Assembly (NCBI GenBank): GCA_963752965.1 | Contig: CAVWAJ010000010.1 | Coordinates: 310,001 to 374,000 of the forward strand | From: QHXW01 sp963752965 | Lineage (GTDB): Bacteria > Acidobacteriota > Terriglobia > Bryobacterales > Bryobacteraceae | Length of the DNA: 64,000 nt | Direction: 5' to 3' | Shown here: piece after piece, positions 1 to 8,081 of the stretch | How positions within the stretch are numbered: position 1 is the first letter of the stretch | Layout: every line of letters starts with the position of its first letter | Notes under the pieces: generated by a model | The model's database searches: none | Seen by the model: only the letters and a program-made list of their open reading frames with translations | What the model was told of the DNA's origin: nothing | Translations under genes and position numbers: made by a program

Positions 1-285
1 CGATGTTTCGCCGGTAACCGCTGTCTCCGGCAGCACCGCGAGATCGAGACCGCGGCCGTACTTCTTCTGCGACTCTTCGGCCATCTGATCGACCAGTTGG
101 GTGAGTTCATCGAGGCGCTTTGTTAGGCCAGGGTATCTTCCCCAGAACGCCTGCATTGCCGTGCCGACAATCACCTTGCGAGGGGGCTGGCCGGCAGTAG
201 TGCGGGGAGCGAGTTCGGCGGCGGGGAGGGGTGGAGCGAGCAAAGCGATGGCGAAGGCGGGAAACAGGATCGCGGATGTGCTCAT
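1..285 (-). CDS. Exported carbon-nitrogen hydrolase (nitrilase superfamily), N-terminal part only
   Basis: Reads off the left edge on the minus strand, so only 95 N-terminal residues are present. The start is the ATG at 285, followed by a hydrophobic stretch ending near residue 23 (ALLAPPLPAAE) that looks like a Sec signal peptide. The mature part contains KVIVGTAMQAFWG, a basic helix, and then LDLAVLPETAVTGE, which fits the strand and catalytic Glu that open the nitrilase fold (Glu-Lys-Cys triad). The Lys and Cys would lie outside the window. Family members hydrolyse C-N bonds in nitriles, amides or carbamyl groups; the substrate here is unknown. An exported member is less common than cytosolic ones. 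Confidence in the fold is moderate because only the first motif is visible. Confidence 0.6.
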   Translation of the reverse strand, partial: MSTSAILFPAFAIALLAPPLPAAELAPRTTAGQPPRKVIVGTAMQAFWGRYPGLTKRLDELTQLVDQMAEESQKKYGRGLDLAVLPETAVTGETS

Positions 286-353
286 GGCAAGCAGAGTATC
301 ACGGGCGAAGGTTAACCGGGCGCGACGATACATCTCCCGCCAACGGCTCGGAG

Positions 354-367
354 TAAGATGAATTCAT
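354..367 (+). promoter_or_regulatory. -10-like hexamer and palindrome at the start of the first toxin-antitoxin operon
   Basis: TAAGAT at 354-359 lies six bases before the ATG at 366, so transcription would begin at or next to the start codon. A perfect 10-base palindrome, ATGAATTCAT (358-367), overlaps the start and could be an autoregulatory site. No convincing -35 hexamer and no Shine-Dalgarno sequence are visible. Confidence 0.35.
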
Positions 368-605
368 GGCCAATCGTCAACACGTCCATGAGTTGGTTGA
401 CCGCCTTCCGGATTCGGACGTGCCGGCCATTGAGAAGTTACTGGAGTCCTTAACCGAATCCCCGGCCGAGCGCGCAATTCGCCTCGCCCCACCGGATGAC
501 GAACCAGTGACTGCTGCTGACGAGCGCGCGATCGCTGAGGCGGAATCGGATTCCCGTCCGCCCGTTCCCTTGGAAGACTTGTTGGCGGAGTATCGTGTGA
601 AGTGA
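366..605 (+). CDS. Putative antitoxin of a RelE/ParE-type toxin-antitoxin pair
   Basis: A 79-residue acidic protein. The N-terminal half is helical (VHELVDRLPDSDVPAIEKLL), typical of the short dimerisation segment of small antitoxins. It is followed by a Pro- and Glu-rich middle and a terminal amphipathic segment (LEDLLAEYRVK) of the kind that wraps a RelE-fold toxin. Its stop overlaps the start of the next gene by four bases (GTGA), a translationally coupled arrangement usual for type II modules. The assignment rests mainly on the neighbour and on size and charge. It should neutralise the toxin and probably repress its own promoter. Confidence 0.65.
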   Translation: MANRQHVHELVDRLPDSDVPAIEKLLESLTESPAERAIRLAPPDDEPVTAADERAIAEAESDSRPPVPLEDLLAEYRVK

Positions 606-847
606 AAGTCCTCGTGTCGGAGGTCGCCCGTGCGGATGTGCGGCGGGTCGGCCAAGCCGGGGCGATTCGGATTCTAAGAGCAATCGCTCGATTTGCTCGC
701 ACAGGTGATGGCGATGTCAAGGCGCTCACCGGAACTTACACTGGGAGGTTTCGTTTGCGCGTGGGTAACTATCGGGTGCTCTTTGAAAGGAAACCTGAGG
801 AAACGATTCTGGTCCAGCGAGTTCTGCATCGCAGCGAAGCATACTAA
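602..847 (+). CDS. RelE/ParE-family toxin
   Basis: An 81-residue basic protein beginning at a GTG that overlaps the antitoxin stop. The RelE/ParE fold is suggested by a short N-terminal strand, a helical pair, and the characteristic C-terminal segment GRFRLRVGNYRVLFERK, in which alternating Arg and aromatic residues form the central sheet. The terminal ILVQRVLHRSEAY matches the last strand of the family. RelE members cut ribosome-bound mRNA and ParE members poison gyrase; sequence alone does not separate these here. The gene is the second of two and convergent with the following YdcF-like gene (4-base gap). Confidence 0.75.
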   Translation: MKVLVSEVARADVRRVGQAGAIRILRAIARFARTGDGDVKALTGTYTGRFRLRVGNYRVLFERKPEETILVQRVLHRSEAY

Positions 848-851
848 CGGC

Positions 852-1436
852 TCACACCGTCACCCCCACCCTCCACAGCAGATACCCGATCGCCTGCCGC
901 ACGTAGAGCCAGCGCTCACGCCAGTCGTCCGGCGCATTCAGCGACCGCGGCGAGCCGTATACTTTGACCCCACTGACCTGTAGCATCCTCTTGGCGCGAA
1001 AGATGTGGTATCCGTCGCTCACCACGATGCACGACTTCAATCCCATGCGCCGCATGATTTCGGCCGATGCCGCCGTCGAGTAGGCCGTGCTCGCTCCTTC
1101 GGCGTCGACCACAATCGCTTCCGATGGCACACCGCGGCTCACCAAGTACGAGCGGCCGACATCGCCTTCGGTATAGACAGGGTCGCCACCAGCTCCGCCC
1201 GTGGTCAGAATGCGCGGCGCAAGCCCTCTCTTGTAAAGCGCGAGCGCGTGATCCAATCGCGCACGCAGCACGGGCGACGGTTTGCCGCGATACTCCGCTG
1301 CGCCCAGCACTAAGATAATGTCTGCCGGCTGCGCCTCGTCTACCGTGGATTGGTGCGCGATGCGCTCGGCAACATGGGCCACTTCCACGGCCAATGCGAG
1401 TAGCGCCAAGCCTGCAATGCCGACAGCCCATTTCAT
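852..1436 (-). CDS. YdcF/SanA/ElyC-family (DUF218) membrane-anchored protein
   Basis: From the ATG at 1436 the product is 194 residues, with one N-terminal membrane segment (about residues 5-22). The DUF218 core follows: IILVLGAAEY near residue 40, RLDHALALYKRGLAPRILTTGG, an acidic VVDAEGASTAYSTAA stretch, and IVVSDGYHIFRAKRM. This is the Rossmann-like domain of E. coli SanA, ElyC and YdcF, linked to envelope integrity and lipid-carrier metabolism. An in-frame extension reaches 1559, but it would overlap the divergent methyltransferase start at 1477 and lacks a signal-like beginning, so the shorter form is preferred. The biochemical function is unknown. Confidence 0.75.
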   Translation of the reverse strand: MKWAVGIAGLALLALAVEVAHVAERIAHQSTVDEAQPADIILVLGAAEYRGKPSPVLRARLDHALALYKRGLAPRILTTGGAGGDPVYTEGDVGRSYLVSRGVPSEAIVVDAEGASTAYSTAASAEIMRRMGLKSCIVVSDGYHIFRAKRMLQVSGVKVYGSPRSLNAPDDWRERWLYVRQAIGYLLWRVGVTV

Positions 1437-1476
1437 CTGCGTTATTCTGATTTCAACATTATTGTAAAGGAACCGC

Positions 1477-2283
1477 ATGGCCCGCCCTGAGAATATTTCC
1501 AGCGCCGCGAACCCGCTGGTGAAGAGTGTCCGCCGCGCCATTGCGCGAGGCACCCTCACCGAAGAAGGCCTGTGCGTGGCTGAAAGCTTTCACCTGCTCG
1601 AAGAAGCGTTGCGCAGCGATTGCGCGGTCAAGATGGTGCTGGCGGCGCGGTCGGTCGAGAGCACGGTGGAAGCGCACGTGAAGCGATTGGCCGGCATCCG
1701 CCTCGCTGTTTTGCCCGAGGCGCTGTTTCAGAGCCTCGCGGGAACCGAGGCGAGCCAGGGCGTGATCGCGCTGATCGTGCCGCCATCCTGGGTGCTGGAG
1801 CAGTTGTTCCGCGGCCGCAGCCTGGTGGTGGTGCTGGATGGCGTGCAGGACCCCGGCAACGCGGGCACCATCGTCCGCGCCGCCGAGGCGTTCGGCGCTA
1901 CCGGCGTGATGTTTCTCAAAGGCAGTGCCAGCCCGTTCAATCCGAAAACATTGCGCGCTTCCGCTGGTTCGCTGTTCCGCATCCCGTTCGTGCATGCGCT
2001 CGACGCTGAGCTGGCCCGCGCGGCGCTGAAACAGAACAAGCTCGATGTCTACGCCGGCGTGCCATTCTCGAACGAGAACCACGTGAAATCGCTGGTCGAC
2101 GCCGACCTCACCCGCAAGTGCGCCATCATCGTCGGCAGCGAAGGCCGCGGCGTCAGCGAAAGCCTGCATGCGGGCGCGATCGATCTTGCCATCCCTACCG
2201 TCGGCGTCGAGTCGTTAAACGCAGCCATGGCCGCTTCTGTCATCCTATATGAAGCGCGCCGCCAGAGGTCGCTCAAGCCGTGA
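1477..2283 (+). CDS. TrmH/SpoU-family RNA 2'-O-methyltransferase
   Basis: A 268-residue protein with the SpoU arrangement: an N-terminal substrate-binding domain (about 1-105) and a C-terminal SPOUT knot. The three signature motifs are visible: VVLDGVQDPGNAGTIVRAAE, CAIIVGSEGRGVSE, and IPTVGVESLNAAMAASVILY. The Asn and Arg of motif 1 and the Glu-Ser-Leu-Asn of motif 3 are intact, so it should be active. The family transfers a methyl group from SAM to a ribose 2'-OH in rRNA (RlmB type) or tRNA (TrmH type); the N-terminal domain favours rRNA. AAAGGA precedes the ATG. The stop overlaps the rarA start by four bases. Confidence 0.85.
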   Translation: MARPENISSAANPLVKSVRRAIARGTLTEEGLCVAESFHLLEEALRSDCAVKMVLAARSVESTVEAHVKRLAGIRLAVLPEALFQSLAGTEASQGVIALIVPPSWVLEQLFRGRSLVVVLDGVQDPGNAGTIVRAAEAFGATGVMFLKGSASPFNPKTLRASAGSLFRIPFVHALDAELARAALKQNKLDVYAGVPFSNENHVKSLVDADLTRKCAIIVGSEGRGVSESLHAGAIDLAIPTVGVESLNAAMAASVILYEARRQRSLKP

Positions 2284-3599
2284 GCCTGTTCGACACGTCG
2301 CTGCCCGAGCCCGCCCGCACCGATAAGCGCCGGCCGCTTGCCGATCGCATGCGTCCGGAAACGCTCGAAGAGTATGTCGGCCAGGAGCATATCCTCGGTC
2401 CCGGCAAGCCGCTGCGCGCGCAGATCGAGCGCGACATCCTCAGCTCCATCATTCTGTGGGGACCGCCCGGGGTAGGGAAGACCACGCTCGCGCGGCTCAT
2501 CGCGCGCCTCACACACTGTGAGTTCATGGCGTATAGCGCGGTGCTCAGCGGCATCAAAGAAATCAAGGCAATGATGGTGGATGCCGAGCGCCTGCGCACC
2601 GTGGGCCGCCGCACCATCGTGTTCATCGACGAAATCCACCGCTTCAACAAAGCACAGCAGGACGCCTTTCTGCCCTACGTCGAGCACGGCGACATCATCC
2701 TGATCGGCGCGACCACCGAGAATCCATCGTTCGAAGTAATCTCAGCGCTTCTCTCGCGCTCGAAAGTCCACGCGTTGCGGCCGCTCACGCCCGAAGAGAT
2801 CGTCGGCCTGCTCAAACGTGCGCTGGCGGATAAAGAGCGTGGCCTCGGTGACCTGGAAATCGACGCGCCGGACGAACTGCTCGAACAGATCGCTGTTCTT
2901 TCGAACGGCGATGCGCGCGCGGCGTACAACACGCTCGAAGCTGCCGTGGCGGTGTCGGAAGGAAAGCAGCTCTCGCGCCAGGCGGTCGAAGACGCCATGG
3001 AGCGCAAGGTGCTGCTCTATGACAAGTCCGGCGAAGAGCATTTCAACCTAATTTCTGCGCTGCACAAATCCGTGCGCTCGAGCGATCCCGATGCCGCGCT
3101 CTACTGGCTGGCGCGCATGCTGGAATCGGGCGAAGATCGGCTCTACATCGCGCGCCGCCTGATACGAATGGCGATCGAGGACATCAGCCTGGCCGATCCG
3201 CGCGCGCTCGAACAGACCGTGGCCGCGCAGCAGGCCGTGCACTTTCTCGGCATCCCGGAAGGCGACCTGGCGCTAGCGCAAGCGGTGATCTATCTCGCCG
3301 TCGCTCCCAAGTCCGACGCCGCCTACAAGGCTCTGGGCTTGGCGCGCGCCGACGTCGCAACTTCCATCGCCGAGCCCGTACCGCTCCACCTTCGCAACGC
3401 TCCCACAGGATTGATGAAGCAATTCGGCTACGGAGAAGGCTACCAGCACGCCCACAAGTTCGAGGACGCCCTCACCGACATGGAGTGCCTGCCCCCATCG
3501 CTCGCCGGCCGGAGATATTACCATCCGACCAATCGCGGCTTAGAGAAGCGGATTGCGGAGAGGTTAGAGGAGATTCGGGAGGCGAGGAGGAAGAAGTAG
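2280..3599 (+). CDS. rarA: Replication-associated recombination protein A (RarA/MgsA), AAA+ ATPase
   Basis: A 439-residue protein starting at a GTG overlapping the previous stop. After a short lead it has RPETLEEYVGQEHILG, Walker A GPPGVGKTT (residues 61-69), Walker B with DEIH (117-120), and GATTENPSFEV (sensor 1), followed by the helical domain and the conserved C-terminal block ending GYGEGYQHAHKFEDAL with a basic tail. Length and order match RarA, a tetrameric clamp-loader-like ATPase that acts at stalled replication forks with SSB and RecA. Translational coupling to the RNA methyltransferase suggests a shared housekeeping transcript. All ATPase motifs look intact. Confidence 0.92.
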   Translation: MSLFDTSLPEPARTDKRRPLADRMRPETLEEYVGQEHILGPGKPLRAQIERDILSSIILWGPPGVGKTTLARLIARLTHCEFMAYSAVLSGIKEIKAMMVDAERLRTVGRRTIVFIDEIHRFNKAQQDAFLPYVEHGDIILIGATTENPSFEVISALLSRSKVHALRPLTPEEIVGLLKRALADKERGLGDLEIDAPDELLEQIAVLSNGDARAAYNTLEAAVAVSEGKQLSRQAVEDAMERKVLLYDKSGEEHFNLISALHKSVRSSDPDAALYWLARMLESGEDRLYIARRLIRMAIEDISLADPRALEQTVAAQQAVHFLGIPEGDLALAQAVIYLAVAPKSDAAYKALGLARADVATSIAEPVPLHLRNAPTGLMKQFGYGEGYQHAHKFEDALTDMECLPPSLAGRRYYHPTNRGLEKRIAERLEEIREARRKK

Positions 3600-3618
3600 G
3601 AGAGGCATTGCCCGCTGA

Positions 3619-3885
3619 TTACCGGTACGTGCCCTTCGAGCGAATAAGAATCGCTGAGATACCCACCGTCCTTCTCTGCTGATCCGCAGTGAATATGATG
3701 CGGTAAGAGCCGACCTTTTTGCGGTAGCGGCCTTTCCACTCATGACCTTTCAACGCCTTGACGTTGCTGCGGAAGGGGTCAGTTTCCATTTCGTCGATGG
3801 CGCGCCCAAGCCGCTCCCTTATATCTCGGGGAAGCCGTTCCAGTTCCTTCTCGGCCTCTCGCGACAGCTCAACCGCCCAGGCCAT
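3619..3885 (-). CDS. RelE/ParE-family toxin paired with an AbrB-type antitoxin
   Basis: An 88-residue toxin with the family layout: an N-terminal strand (AWAVELSREAEKELERLP), an alpha-helical hairpin rich in Glu and Arg, then KALKGHEWKGRYRKKVGSYR and the strand RIIFTADQQRRTVGISAI. The basic GRYRKKVGSYRI segment is the conserved sheet of RelE-like nucleases. Its start lies 17 bases inside the end of the upstream antitoxin gene, so the two are translationally coupled, antitoxin first. It probably acts as a translation-dependent or free mRNA endonuclease, by family. It converges with rarA (19-base gap). Confidence 0.8.
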   Translation of the reverse strand: MAWAVELSREAEKELERLPRDIRERLGRAIDEMETDPFRSNVKALKGHEWKGRYRKKVGSYRIIFTADQQRRTVGISAILIRSKGTYR

Positions 3886-4162
3886 GTTTTACGGCGCGCC
3901 ACGGCTTGGACTCGCCGCGCTTGAGCTGCGCTTCACCTTTTCGGACCTTCCGTTCCTCCTCCTTCGTCAGCACGTCATCGGCGTCCACCAGTTTCTTGGG
4001 CTTCATAAAAACCCGGCCAGCTTCTGTAGTGATTTCCATGAAATCGCCCTCCTGAAGCTGCAGCGCCTCAAAAATCACCTTAGGAATCACAACCTGGCGC
4101 CGCTGGCCAATGCGGCTTATCGTGGTCCGGCTCGGCTCGGCTGGTACGGTTCGGCTAGACAT
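3869..4162 (-). CDS. AbrB/MazE/SpoVT-type antitoxin and DNA-binding protein
   Basis: A 97-residue protein with the swapped-hairpin AbrB domain at about residues 12-55: TTISRIGQRRQVVIPKVIFE, LQLQEGDFMEITTEAGRVFMKPKK. The C-terminal 40 residues are highly charged (LTKEEERKVRKGEAQLKRGE), consistent with a toxin-wrapping tail. It lies first in the operon, overlapping the RelE-like toxin by 17 bases. The AbrB domain should bind a palindrome at its own promoter. A consensus-like promoter lies directly upstream (see 4169-4196) and places the transcript start at the ATG. Pairing an AbrB-type antitoxin with a RelE-type toxin is a mix of classes, though such mixes are known. Confidence 0.8.
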   Translation of the reverse strand: MSSRTVPAEPSRTTISRIGQRRQVVIPKVIFEALQLQEGDFMEITTEAGRVFMKPKKLVDADDVLTKEEERKVRKGEAQLKRGESKPWRAVKHGLGG

Positions 4163-4168
4163 ACTTTC

Positions 4169-4196
4169 AGCTTATCCGTTAATCAGAACCTGTCAA
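4169..4196 (-). promoter_or_regulatory. Sigma70-type promoter of the AbrB/RelE operon
   Basis: On the minus strand TTGACA (4196-4191), a 16-base spacer and TAAGCT (4174-4169) form a near-consensus promoter. The -10 ends six bases before the antitoxin ATG at 4162, predicting a leaderless mRNA. No Shine-Dalgarno sequence is present. Confidence 0.6.
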
Positions 4197-4257
4197 GCCC
4201 GGCCAGCGCTAATCCCCGCCAATTCAAGCCGCCCATTTTGCCCGTAAAATCAAGACC

Positions 4258-5889
4258 ATGAGACTCCGCTCTCTGATCTGCCTCTTCCTTCCCCTAGCCG
4301 CCCTAGCCCAGCACGACCATCCTCCCGCCTCCATCCGCCAAGCCGTTCTCATGCCCGGTTTGGGCGACGTCCACCACGCCATCTCCACCAAGAGCCCCGA
4401 AGCGCAAAAATTCTTCGATCAGGGCCTCGCGCTCATCTGGGCTTTCAATCACGACGAGGCATTGCTCGCCTTTCAGCGCGCGGCGGAACTGGATCCGGAT
4501 TGTCCCATGGCCTATTGGGGCATCGCGCTTGCCGTCGGACCGAATTACAACGATCCCGAGCCCGATCTCACCCGCGAAAAGACCGCCTGGGACGCCGTGC
4601 AGAAAGGCATCGCGCTCGCCGCCAATGCCACGCCAACGGAACGGGACTATCTGACCGCGCTCGCCACGCGCTACACCACTGAGCCGAAGCCCAACTTGAA
4701 ACAGTTCGCCATCTTCTATAAGACGGCCATGGGCGAACTTACCAGGAAGTATCCGGACGATCTCGACGCCGCCGTGCTCTATGCCGAAAGCGCCATGGAT
4801 CTCAACCCCTGGCAGCTCTGGACCGCGGACGGCAAGCCCGCCGAAGGCACAGAGGAGATCGTGGCCACACTCGAGTCCGTGCTCAAGCGCGATCCGAATC
4901 ACATCGGCGCGAATCACTTCTACATCCACGCGGTTGAAGCATCGCCACATCCAGAGCGCGCGCAAGCCAGTGCCGATCGGCTCGCCAAACTCGCTCCCGC
5001 GGCCGGGCACCTGGTTCACATGCCGGGCCACATCTACATTCGCACCGGAGATTACGCCGGTGCGGTCCGTGCTAACGAGGAGGCCGCCGATGTCGACCGC
5101 CAGTACATCGACAAGTTCCACGTCACCGGCATGTACCCGGCGATGTACTACAACCACAACCTGCACTTTCTCGCCATCGCCGCAAGCATGGAGGGCCGAT
5201 TCACTGAGTCGAACAACGCCGCAGCGCAACTCGTGGGCAACGCCGCCCCGATGTTGAAGGACATGCCCATGGTAGAGGCCTTCCTGCCAACCCGAATGCT
5301 GGTGCTGGTGCGCTTTCATCGATGGGACGAAGTTTTGAAACTTCCCGAGCCCGATGCCGCGGCTCTCACCGCGCGTGCGCTCTGGCACTTCTCGCGCGGC
5401 ATGGCCTTTGCGCAGACCGGCAAGACCTACGATGCCGACTACGAGCGCCGTGCCCTGTTCGCCGCCGCAAACAACGTTCCGGAGGACACCACGTTCGGGT
5501 TCAACCGCTCCCGGGACATTCTGAACCTGGCCGCCCATCTGCTCGAAGGCCACATGTCGCTTGCGCGCGTCTCGATTCCAGCCGCTGTGGAGCACTTCCA
5601 AAAGGCCGCGCAGATTGAAGATACTCTGCGCTACGACGAACCTCCCGATTGGTACATCCCCCCACGCGAATCGTTGGGCCGCGCCTACATGATCGCGAAC
5701 CAATATGACGCAGCCGAAAAGGTTTTTCGGGAAGAGCTGGCCCGCCATTCACGCAGCGGCCGCGCCCTCTACGGTCTCTGGCAGTGCCTGAAGGCGGAAG
5801 GAAAGAAGCCCGAAGCCAAGCAGGCCGAACTGGATTTTCGCGCCGTCTGGAAGAACGCCGATGTCAAACTCGCCAACGACGACTTGTAG
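4258..5889 (+). CDS. Secreted tetratricopeptide-repeat protein
   Basis: A 543-residue protein with a signal peptide at 1-18 (ICLFLPLAALAQ). Residues 35-75 form a clear TPR (KFFDQGLALIWAFNHDEALL, FQRAAELDPDCPMAYWGIAL). Further degenerate repeats include HMPGHIYIRTGDYAGAVRAN near 260, AVEHFQKAAQIED near 440, and GRAYMIANQYDAAEKVFREEL near 475. Many His, Trp and Asp residues lie in the inner concave segments. This full-length type is common in acidobacterial genomes, usually as an exported protein of unknown role; it has no catalytic motif I recognise. TAAAAT (4245-4250) ends seven bases before the ATG, with no ribosome site, so the message is probably leaderless. Confidence 0.75.
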   Translation: MRLRSLICLFLPLAALAQHDHPPASIRQAVLMPGLGDVHHAISTKSPEAQKFFDQGLALIWAFNHDEALLAFQRAAELDPDCPMAYWGIALAVGPNYNDPEPDLTREKTAWDAVQKGIALAANATPTERDYLTALATRYTTEPKPNLKQFAIFYKTAMGELTRKYPDDLDAAVLYAESAMDLNPWQLWTADGKPAEGTEEIVATLESVLKRDPNHIGANHFYIHAVEASPHPERAQASADRLAKLAPAAGHLVHMPGHIYIRTGDYAGAVRANEEAADVDRQYIDKFHVTGMYPAMYYNHNLHFLAIAASMEGRFTESNNAAAQLVGNAAPMLKDMPMVEAFLPTRMLVLVRFHRWDEVLKLPEPDAAALTARALWHFSRGMAFAQTGKTYDADYERRALFAAANNVPEDTTFGFNRSRDILNLAAHLLEGHMSLARVSIPAAVEHFQKAAQIEDTLRYDEPPDWYIPPRESLGRAYMIANQYDAAEKVFREELARHSRSGRALYGLWQCLKAEGKKPEAKQAELDFRAVWKNADVKLANDDL

Positions 5890-5974
5890 GTTCTCGGTAG
5901 GGTATTTTCCGCAATCGCCCTAAGCGGTCTCCCGTCTCGCGCCGCTCCGCCAGCATTCCGATCGAACTGACGGA

Positions 5975-8017
5975 GTGGATTGCCTTCACTGCGGGAAAAA
6001 GATCAACGCTCTGCGCAAATTGCACGATGGAGAGTACTGCTCCGCCGCGCACCGCAAAGCGCATCTGAAGAAGCAAAACGAGGATGCGCTCGATTTTCTT
6101 CTGCAAAGCAAGCCTCGTCGCAGACGAAAACCTGAGGTCGCGGAAACCGTTGCCGCTCCAGCGCCACCCGCGGAGCCGCAGCCCATCCTGGTCGAAGCCG
6201 GGTTCCTCCCGGCAACGGTAGCCCCTCAACGACTGAACCACGCTCCGTGGCGGAATGCGCAGCCGGTCTGCTTCTTAATTCACGTCACCTTGCCGGCGTT
6301 CGTCTGCGCCCGGACGCCCTCTATACGCGTATCCCGCTTCCTTGGCATGGCCTTCGAAAAGCGAGTCGAGCCGGGGAATACCAAGCCCGTGCCGATGAAT
6401 CCCGCCGAATTTGCAGCTAGGCCGCCTGTAATCCGCGCCGCGGTCACGCGCCCAGTCTGGATGGAGCTTGCGAAACCAGCCTCTTCCCGGCGCCCCGGCG
6501 CGCCCTTCGTCCGGTTCCAGCCCGATTGGGTACGAGCGGGAAGCGGGCGAGCCTGCACGCCTGCTACACTCCCGTTCGCGGCGGAGCCTGTACTCCTCGC
6601 AACGGACATTACACCTGCCGGCTTGGCCCTTCGGCTCGCGCGCCCTCTGCGCCCGGCGCCCACTATTGCTGTTCCGTGTCCGTCCGCGCGGGAATGCAGG
6701 GCGAAGGTTCGGCAGCCGTCTTTGGCAGTGTTGCGCACGCCCAGCGCCGCCACCGTGCCACGCACTCCTGTCTTCGAGGTCTGCGGTCACGTGGCGAGCA
6801 CCATGCCGCGGATTCGAACCCCTGCTATGTCAACACCAGCCCGGTCCCATGGCACATGGCAGAACTCGGGTAGCGTCCCGCATATTTCGGACGCCAACGT
6901 CGCACCACGCCCTCCCGGACTTGCGGTCTCTTCGCGAATGACCGTCGCTGTCCCGCACACCGGTTCTCTGCGGACATCTCCTGCCGCAGCGATGGCGCGC
7001 GGTTGGGTCACGGCGAATCCGGCTCCGTTGATTTGCTCGTTCCGTTTCGCGTTGCGTGTGCCGGCCTTACGTCCCGCTCCGCAAGCTTCTACGAAAGCGC
7101 CGAAGTCTATGGCCACCCCAGTACCTCGATCCCCTAGCGCTTTGACCTTGGTCTGGAAATATCAAGTTCGCCTGGGGCCGTACGCGCGGGTCAGTCCCAT
7201 GCGCCCACGCTTCGAGGTCCCTGTTCTGGATGCCCCGCGCCGGCGTGTAGATCCGGAACCATCCACGCATCTGATCAGCACGCTTGCCACCTTTTGGCGC
7301 GAGGTGCCCGTCTGGAGCCGCCGAGCCGGCATTGTCCTTCTGTTGGTGGTAGCTGGGTGGGCGGGGATCGGTCGCCTCAAAAGGTCCGGCGCTATGCAAA
7401 ACGCGCAGAACGAGTTCATTCTGCGGCTTCGCGAGCGTGCTGCGGTTGAACTGCAGGACGATTTCCGCTCGGGCTTGAGCCAGTGGACGGGCCCGGCAGG
7501 TTGGGCCAATAGCTGGACCTACGACAATAGCGGGTTTGCGCGCCCGGGCCGGCTGGCACTGCTGGCCGGGTCAATGCCGTTGTCCGATTACCGCCTGGAG
7601 TTTCTCGCGCAGATCGATAGGAAGGCGGTGGCCTGGGTGTTTCGCGCCGCCGACTCGCGGAACTACTATGTCTGCAAGCTGGTGGAGGCGAAACGCGGTA
7701 CGGGGTCGGCATACTCCATCGTGCGTTACGCGGTGATTGGCGGCCGCGAGCGTTTGCGCATGCAGTTGCCGCTGCCGGTTACGGCGGCAGCCAAGACTAT
7801 GTTTCGCGTGCGCCAGGAGATTCGCGGTGACCAGTTCACAACCTACCTGGATGGGCGTGTGATCGACACCTGGAGCGATTCCTCACTCACTCACGGCGGG
7901 TTCGGCTTCTTCGCCGATCCCGGAGAAGCCGCCTACATTCGCTGGGTGAACGTGGCTTACCAGGACGACGCATTAGGGCGCCTGTGCGCCTACCTGGTCC
8001 CCAGAAAGCACAATTGA
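5975..8017 (+). CDS. Zinc-finger / long disordered region / membrane anchor / lectin-fold protein
   Basis: An unrecognised 680-residue architecture. Residues 3-26 carry a Cys-x2-Cys-x15-Cys-x3-His putative zinc site (CLHCGKK ... EYCSAAHRKAH), then a basic segment RRRRK. Residues about 80-430 are Pro-, Ala-, Arg- and Ser-rich with no recognisable domain and look intrinsically disordered. A single membrane segment follows at about 452-465 (GIVLLLVVAGWAGI). The C-terminal 180 residues begin DDFRSGLSQWTG and contain YRLEFLAQIDRKAVAWVFRA and GGFGFFADPGEAAYIRWVNV, the pattern of a concanavalin/LamG-like sheet (3-keto-disaccharide hydrolase or DUF1080-type). The lack of stops over 2 kb argues for one gene. 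The start is a GTG preceded by CGGAG. The zinc finger is probably cytoplasmic and the sheet domain periplasmic. Confidence 0.6.
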   Translation: MDCLHCGKKINALRKLHDGEYCSAAHRKAHLKKQNEDALDFLLQSKPRRRRKPEVAETVAAPAPPAEPQPILVEAGFLPATVAPQRLNHAPWRNAQPVCFLIHVTLPAFVCARTPSIRVSRFLGMAFEKRVEPGNTKPVPMNPAEFAARPPVIRAAVTRPVWMELAKPASSRRPGAPFVRFQPDWVRAGSGRACTPATLPFAAEPVLLATDITPAGLALRLARPLRPAPTIAVPCPSARECRAKVRQPSLAVLRTPSAATVPRTPVFEVCGHVASTMPRIRTPAMSTPARSHGTWQNSGSVPHISDANVAPRPPGLAVSSRMTVAVPHTGSLRTSPAAAMARGWVTANPAPLICSFRFALRVPALRPAPQASTKAPKSMATPVPRSPSALTLVWKYQVRLGPYARVSPMRPRFEVPVLDAPRRRVDPEPSTHLISTLATFWREVPVWSRRAGIVLLLVVAGWAGIGRLKRSGAMQNAQNEFILRLRERAAVELQDDFRSGLSQWTGPAGWANSWTYDNSGFARPGRLALLAGSMPLSDYRLEFLAQIDRKAVAWVFRAADSRNYYVCKLVEAKRGTGSAYSIVRYAVIGGRERLRMQLPLPVTAAAKTMFRVRQEIRGDQFTTYLDGRVIDTWSDSSLTHGGFGFFADPGEAAYIRWVNVAYQDDALGRLCAYLVPRKHN

Positions 8018-8081
8018 GCCCGACCCCGCCCTTATCGCTCACCTCCAATCCGCCGATAGTCTCCATGAGGATGTATCTTCG

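Noticed and set aside
4303..5748. A 481-residue open frame antisense to the secreted TPR gene.
   Set aside because: It lacks a signal peptide or any domain pattern and lies opposite a well supported gene. Long antisense frames are expected at this GC content. The same applies to frames opposite metK (26586-27620), the MBL gene (30330-31721), phosphomannomutase (36798-38168) and the GntP permease (17202-18569).
6800..6850. tRNA T-loop-like sequence (GGGGTTCGAATCC on the minus strand).
   Set aside because: The five T-stem pairs do not form and no acceptor, D or anticodon arms fit. It lies inside the coding frame of the 5975-8017 gene.
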